From: an uncultured Devosia sp.
GTDB lineage: Bacteria > Pseudomonadota > Alphaproteobacteria > Rhizobiales > Devosiaceae
Assembly (NCBI GenBank): GCA_946481445.1
Contig: CAMLOA010000001.1
Coordinates: 1-17,261, forward strand
Direction: 5' to 3'
DNA: 17,261 nucleotides
Part shown: positions 14,347 to 17,261 of the stretch, in pieces
How positions within the stretch are numbered: the stretch's first letter is position 1
How the letters are laid out: each line of letters begins with the position of its first letter
The notes under the pieces: model-generated
Database searches by the model: none
What the model was told of the DNA's origin: nothing
The model's input: only the letters and a program-made list of their open reading frames with translations
Translations under genes and position numbers: made by a program

Positions 14347-14934
14347 CTAGGATCGCAACCGGCCGATGGCCCGCGCCATGCGGGCGGTGAAGCGGCTGAC
14401 TTCGGCCTGCCCCGCGGTTTCTGCCGCATGCAGGGACAGGAACTCGAACCGGGCCTGCGGCGCACAGGCGCCGATGAGCGCGGTCTTGAGCACGCGGCGT
14501 ACCGGCTGGCGCATGACCAGCAGGTCGATCCACCAGGGCGAGCCCAGCGTGGTCAGCACCAGGCAGGACTTGAGGCTGGTGAGCAGGGGCCGGATGGGGG
14601 TGCCGTGCTCGAAGGCGAATTTTGGGGACCAGACGCGATCGAACCAGCCCTTGAGAATGGCCGGGAACGAGAACCACCAGGTGGGAAAGACCAGCACCAG
14701 CGCATCGGCGGCGGCGAGGCGCCGCTGCAGCGCGGCGGTGTCCGGGCTGAGCACAGGAGTCTCGTAGTGCAGGCGGCGTTCCTGTGGCGTCAGGGATGGC
14801 TGGAAGCCCTCGGCATAGAGATCGAGAATATCGACCGTGGCGCCTTTGGCGCGCAGGGCATCGATGGCCGTGCCGGCCAGATGGGCACAGAGGCTGTCGC
14901 TGAGGGGATGGGCCAGGACGACAAGGGCGCGCAT
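14347..14934 (-). CDS. Flavodoxin-fold NAD(P)H oxidoreductase (NQO/MdaB-KefF-like)
   Basis: This 195-residue protein is of the Flavodoxin_2 family. The N-terminus MRALVVLAHPLSDSLCAHLAGTAIDALRAKGATVDILDLYAEGFQPSLT is the first strand and phosphate-binding loop for FMN/FAD. Residues 83-101 (FPTWWFSFPAILKGWFDRV) are the hallmark flavin-contact segment of the NQO/KefF/MdaB group. It likely carries out two-electron reduction of quinones or similar acceptors with NAD(P)H. The ATG at 14934 has GGAG 6 bases upstream. A longer upstream start at 15066 would run through the terminator of the ABC-2 operon and is rejected. There is no potassium-efflux transporter beside it, so a KefF role is not supported. 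Its own promoter must lie within about 70 bases, downstream of that terminator, or it depends on read-through. Confidence 0.87.
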   Translation of the reverse strand: MRALVVLAHPLSDSLCAHLAGTAIDALRAKGATVDILDLYAEGFQPSLTPQERRLHYETPVLSPDTAALQRRLAAADALVLVFPTWWFSFPAILKGWFDRVWSPKFAFEHGTPIRPLLTSLKSCLVLTTLGSPWWIDLLVMRQPVRRVLKTALIGACAPQARFEFLSLHAAETAGQAEVSRFTARMARAIGRLRS

Positions 14935-14949
14935 GAAAGGCTCCGGGCG

Positions 14950-14979
14950 AAAAAACCGCCGCACCCGGAGGTGCGGCGG
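14950..14979 (-). terminator. Strong intrinsic terminator of the GntR-ABC operon
   Basis: On the minus strand a perfect 10-bp GC-rich stem, CCGCCGCACC / GGTGCGGCGG, closes a TCCG loop (a UNCG-type stable tetraloop closed by C-G) and is followed directly by six Ts. It lies 28 bases after the ABC-2 permease stop. This is a textbook rho-independent terminator and insulates the oxidoreductase gene downstream. Confidence 0.92.
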
Positions 14980-15007
14980 CGAGAGTGGCCCGGAGGCGGG
15001 GCCGAGG

Positions 15008-15907
15008 TCAATTGTCGTTGCTGCGGCGGCGGTATTCGCTGGCCAGGTAGATGACGGCGACGGCAAAGACGACGCCGATGCCCACCTGCATCCAGTCGAT
15101 CTGACCGATCAGGTCGGTCGCGTAGGCGAAGCCTGCCGACACGTCCACAGTCATCGGATTACCCGTCATCCAGCTCTCGACCATGCGCGGTTCCGGCATG
15201 GTCATGCGGAAGGTGAGATATTCCCAGGTCTTGGTCGCAAATGGATGCAGGCCACCCAGGGTCACCCATTCGAGCGTGGAGACCAGGGCCGGAAGCAGGA
15301 GGGCACCCGGGATGGCCCAGCGGCCGACAACCGTGGCCATGGCGCCGACCAGCGCCATGAAGGGCAGGAACCATAGTAGCGCGGCCACCAGTTGCACGAG
15401 TTCGATCAGCGCGACATTCCAGAACACCTGCCACAGCCCTGCCATGCCGAAACCGACCGGGATACCGCTGAACAGCAGCGTGACCTGGGCCGTGCCCAGC
15501 ATCAGCGCCATGCTCAGCAGCACGACCGCGAACACCGATCCCGGCAGAATGGTGAGCGCCGCCACCAGCTTGGCCAGCAAAACGCGGAAATCGCTGACCG
15601 GCATGGACTTCCAGAACAGCAGGGCGTTGTTGCGCTTGTCGGCCGCAAAGCCATCGGCGCAGTAGAAGAACAGGGTCGCCAGCAGATAGAGCCCCCAGGC
15701 CATGCCAAGGAACAGCGATGCGAAGAACGGGACGGCGATCGGCAGCACGTTGAGCATGTCGCCGGAGAACCGGGTATCGACGCGCCCTACGGTGAAGGCG
15801 AGGATGGTCACGCCCAGAATGATGGCGACAAGCAGCAGCGGGCCATAGAGGAAGGCCCCCTTGTGTTCGATGAGCTCACGATGGACGAGAGCGATGAAGG
15901 CCTTCAT
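15008..15907 (-). CDS. ABC-2-type membrane permease
   Basis: This 299-residue permease has six hydrophobic segments (about 20-40, 54-82, 107-138, 158-182, 186-212 and 271-290). It begins with a cytoplasmic segment (MKAFIALVHRELIEHKG) and includes NNALLFWKSMPVSDFRVLLAKL between segments 2 and 3, as in ABC-2 exporters and YtrC/BcrB-like permeases. A large outside loop lies between segments 5 and 6 (about 213-268). It forms the membrane part of the transporter energised by the ATPase encoded just upstream, with a 4-base ATGA overlap. The substrate is unknown. Related GntR-linked transporters are tied to cell-envelope stress or antibiotic response, but that is family-level knowledge. Confidence 0.88.
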   Translation of the reverse strand: MKAFIALVHRELIEHKGAFLYGPLLLVAIILGVTILAFTVGRVDTRFSGDMLNVLPIAVPFFASLFLGMAWGLYLLATLFFYCADGFAADKRNNALLFWKSMPVSDFRVLLAKLVAALTILPGSVFAVVLLSMALMLGTAQVTLLFSGIPVGFGMAGLWQVFWNVALIELVQLVAALLWFLPFMALVGAMATVVGRWAIPGALLLPALVSTLEWVTLGGLHPFATKTWEYLTFRMTMPEPRMVESWMTGNPMTVDVSAGFAYATDLIGQIDWMQVGIGVVFAVAVIYLASEYRRRSNDN

Positions 15908-16818
15908 CGGGCGGGCTCCGGATTGGCGGTCGGGCGCTGCATCAGCGCGACGAAGAGGTCACTGAGGGTCGGCGTGGAGATCTTGCCATAGGGCTCGAGC
16001 ACGGCACGGTCGACGCCATCAAAGATCATCACCGTCTGGCCGAAGCGGGTTTCCTCATAGACTGGATTGTGGGCGCGGGCGGCGGGCTGCTGCTCGGGAT
16101 CGTTGACCACCAGTTGGGTGAACTTGTCGTTCACGGTTTCCATCTGCATGTGCAGGATCAGTTCGCCATCGCGGATGAACATGATGTCGGAGAGCATGAA
16201 CTCGATCTCGTCCACCTGGTGGGTGGTGATGAGCAGGGTGCGTTCCTCGGTCATGTAGTCTTCCAGCAGGCGCCGGTAGAAGCGCTTGCGATAGGTGATG
16301 TCGAGGCCCAGGGTGGGCTCGTCGAGCACCAGCAGCTTGGCATCGATCGCCATGACCACGGCCAGGTGCAGCTGGGCGATCATGCCCTTGGACAGCTGCT
16401 TGATCTTCATTTCCGGGCGGATGTCGGTGCCCTCGAGGAAGCTGCGCGCCTTGTCGATGGAGAAATTGGGATGGATGTTTGACAGCAGCGCGAACAGCTC
16501 GCGGACCCGCAGGAAGCGGGGCAGGCTGGCGACATCGGAGATGAAGGCGACGTTCTCCATCAGCTTGGCGCGCTTGGCGAAGGGATCCTCGCCCAGCACA
16601 CGGATGGTGCCTTCGCAATTGGTCAGGCCCAGCATGGCGTTGAGTGTGGTGGTCTTGCCCGCGCCATTGTGGCCGATCAGGCCATAGATGCGACCCGGCG
16701 GTATGTCGAAATCCAGCCCGTGCAGGATTTCCTTGCGGCCGAAGCGCTTGCGCAATCCGCGCGCCGAGACGATCGGCGCAACGGCCTGGGCACCGGAGGG
16801 CATGGAAAGGTCACTCAT
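15904..16818 (-). CDS. ABC transporter ATP-binding protein (YtrB/ABC-2-linked type)
   Basis: This 304-residue ATPase has Walker A GHNGAGKT (49-56), the ABC signature QLSKGMIAQLHLAVVMA (141-157, LSKGM instead of LSGGQ), Walker B KLLVLDEPTLGLD (Asp166, Glu167) and switch His200 (TTHQVDEIE). The C-terminal extension (about 225-304) is longer than the core domain and likely contacts the permease. It is sandwiched between the GntR regulator and the permease with 4-base ATGA overlaps on both sides, so the three are one translationally coupled unit. The signature variant LSKGM is common in this subfamily and does not argue for inactivity. Confidence 0.93.
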   Translation of the reverse strand: MSDLSMPSGAQAVAPIVSARGLRKRFGRKEILHGLDFDIPPGRIYGLIGHNGAGKTTTLNAMLGLTNCEGTIRVLGEDPFAKRAKLMENVAFISDVASLPRFLRVRELFALLSNIHPNFSIDKARSFLEGTDIRPEMKIKQLSKGMIAQLHLAVVMAIDAKLLVLDEPTLGLDITYRKRFYRRLLEDYMTEERTLLITTHQVDEIEFMLSDIMFIRDGELILHMQMETVNDKFTQLVVNDPEQQPAARAHNPVYEETRFGQTVMIFDGVDRAVLEPYGKISTPTLSDLFVALMQRPTANPEPAR

Positions 16819-17180
16819 TGGTCGTTCCCCTTGGGGGTGGTTTCAAGCAAAGTCTTGATGTCGAGGTCGAGGGCCTTGATCTGCGCGGCGATGCGCGGCC
16901 ATTCCTCCTTGAGGAATTTCTCGCGTTCATGCGCCAAAAGCTCGGCGCGCGCGCCTGTTTTCACGAACATCCCAAGTCCCCTTCGTTTCTCGACCACGCC
17001 GATATCGACCAGGGCCTCGAAGGCCTTGGTGACAGTCAATGGATTGACCGAGAGATCGGCGGCAATCATGCGGACGGAGGGGAGAGCATCCCCCTCGGCC
17101 ACCGCGCCGCGCAGGATCATTTCGGTCAGCCGCTGCCGGATCTGGACGAAGATCGGCTGGCTGGTGTGAAAGTCATCCAT
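16815..17180 (-). CDS. GntR-family regulator, YtrA subfamily
   Basis: This 121-residue repressor-like protein has an N-terminal winged helix (about 5-75): PIFVQIRQRLTEMILRGAVAEGDALPSVRMIAADLSVNPLTVTKAFEALVDIGVVEKRRGLGMFV, the GntR signature. The C-terminal part is short (about 76-121, helical) with no effector domain, as in the YtrA subfamily, whose members control adjacent ABC transporter genes and bind palindromes in their own promoter. The ATG at 17180 has only a weak ribosome-binding site (AGATAGG), which fits low-level expression. It is the first gene of the operon. Palindromes at 17197-17238 overlap the predicted promoter. Confidence 0.93.
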   Translation of the reverse strand: MDDFHTSQPIFVQIRQRLTEMILRGAVAEGDALPSVRMIAADLSVNPLTVTKAFEALVDIGVVEKRRGLGMFVKTGARAELLAHEREKFLKEEWPRIAAQIKALDLDIKTLLETTPKGNDQ

Positions 17181-17196
17181 GTGTTGTGCCTATCTA

Positions 17197-17238
17197 GTGT
17201 GCTATGACTGTAGCACACCATGACGGTGTGTCAACACC
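17197..17238 (-). promoter_or_regulatory. Promoter and overlapping operator palindromes of the GntR-ABC operon
   Basis: On the minus strand TTGACA (17229-17234, perfect -35) is separated by 16 bases from TACAGT (17207-17212, -10-like), 26 bases before the regulator ATG. GTGTGCTA (17197-17204) and TAGCACAC (17211-17218) form a perfect 8-bp inverted repeat over the -10. CACACC / GGTGTG (17214-17230) and GGTGT / ACACC (17225-17238) form two further inverted repeats overlapping the spacer and -35. This is the expected layout for autorepression by a YtrA-type protein. Binding itself is inferred. Confidence 0.7.
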
Positions 17239-17261
17239 CGGTTGACTTTGGCGCACAAGCG

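Noticed and set aside
14935..15066. N-terminal extension of the flavodoxin-fold oxidoreductase to 15066
   Set aside because: It would translate through the intrinsic terminator and into the ABC-2 permease gene. The internal ATG at 14934 begins exactly at the flavodoxin fold.

Overview
The window is GC-rich, densely packed DNA from a bacterial chromosome. Six gene pairs share ATGA stop/start overlaps, and the operon content (sugar ABC importer with an SMP-30 lactonase, HisKA_2-type kinase, DadA-like oxidoreductase, GFA protein) resembles Hyphomicrobiales (Alphaproteobacteria) such as Devosia or its relatives. That placement comes from family content and composition only. No rRNA, tRNA, CRISPR, insertion sequence or phage gene was seen, and almost all the DNA is coding.

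Layout, left to right. (1) 1-817, minus: a secreted alpha/beta hydrolase cut by the window edge. (2) 1026-4004, plus: a three-gene signalling operon with a CHASE3 membrane histidine kinase, a stand-alone CheY/Rcp1-like receiver, and a receiver fused to a HisKA_2-type histidine kinase. (3) 4184-5431, plus: a DadA-like FAD amine/amino-acid oxidoreductase behind its own candidate promoter and palindrome. (4) 7470-5483, minus: a soluble GAF histidine kinase and its NarL-type response regulator. (5) 7700-13099, plus: a complete sugar-type ABC importer (binding protein, double ATPase, two permeases) followed by an SMP-30/gluconolactonase-family lactonase; it is divergent from the GAF two-component system across a 229-base gap. 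(6) 13193-14934: four small single genes: an SRPBCC-fold protein, a DUF2188-like protein, a GFA zinc protein and a flavodoxin-fold NAD(P)H oxidoreductase. (7) 17180-15008, minus: a GntR/YtrA-type regulator, ABC ATPase and ABC-2 permease operon with a palindrome-rich promoter and a strong intrinsic terminator.

How they may work together (inference). The CHASE3 operon looks like a branched phosphorelay in which a receiver domain is the input to a second kinase. The GAF/NarL pair is well placed to control the divergent importer, whose cargo is probably a sugar or sugar acid whose lactone is opened by the last gene. The GntR operon should be autoregulated through repeats overlapping its promoter. 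The least expected sequence signals are a 9-bp inverted repeat whose 3' arm contains the ribosome-binding site of the SRPBCC gene, and a set of alternating, overlapping GTGT/ACAC half-sites at the GntR promoter. No wholly new system is demonstrated.
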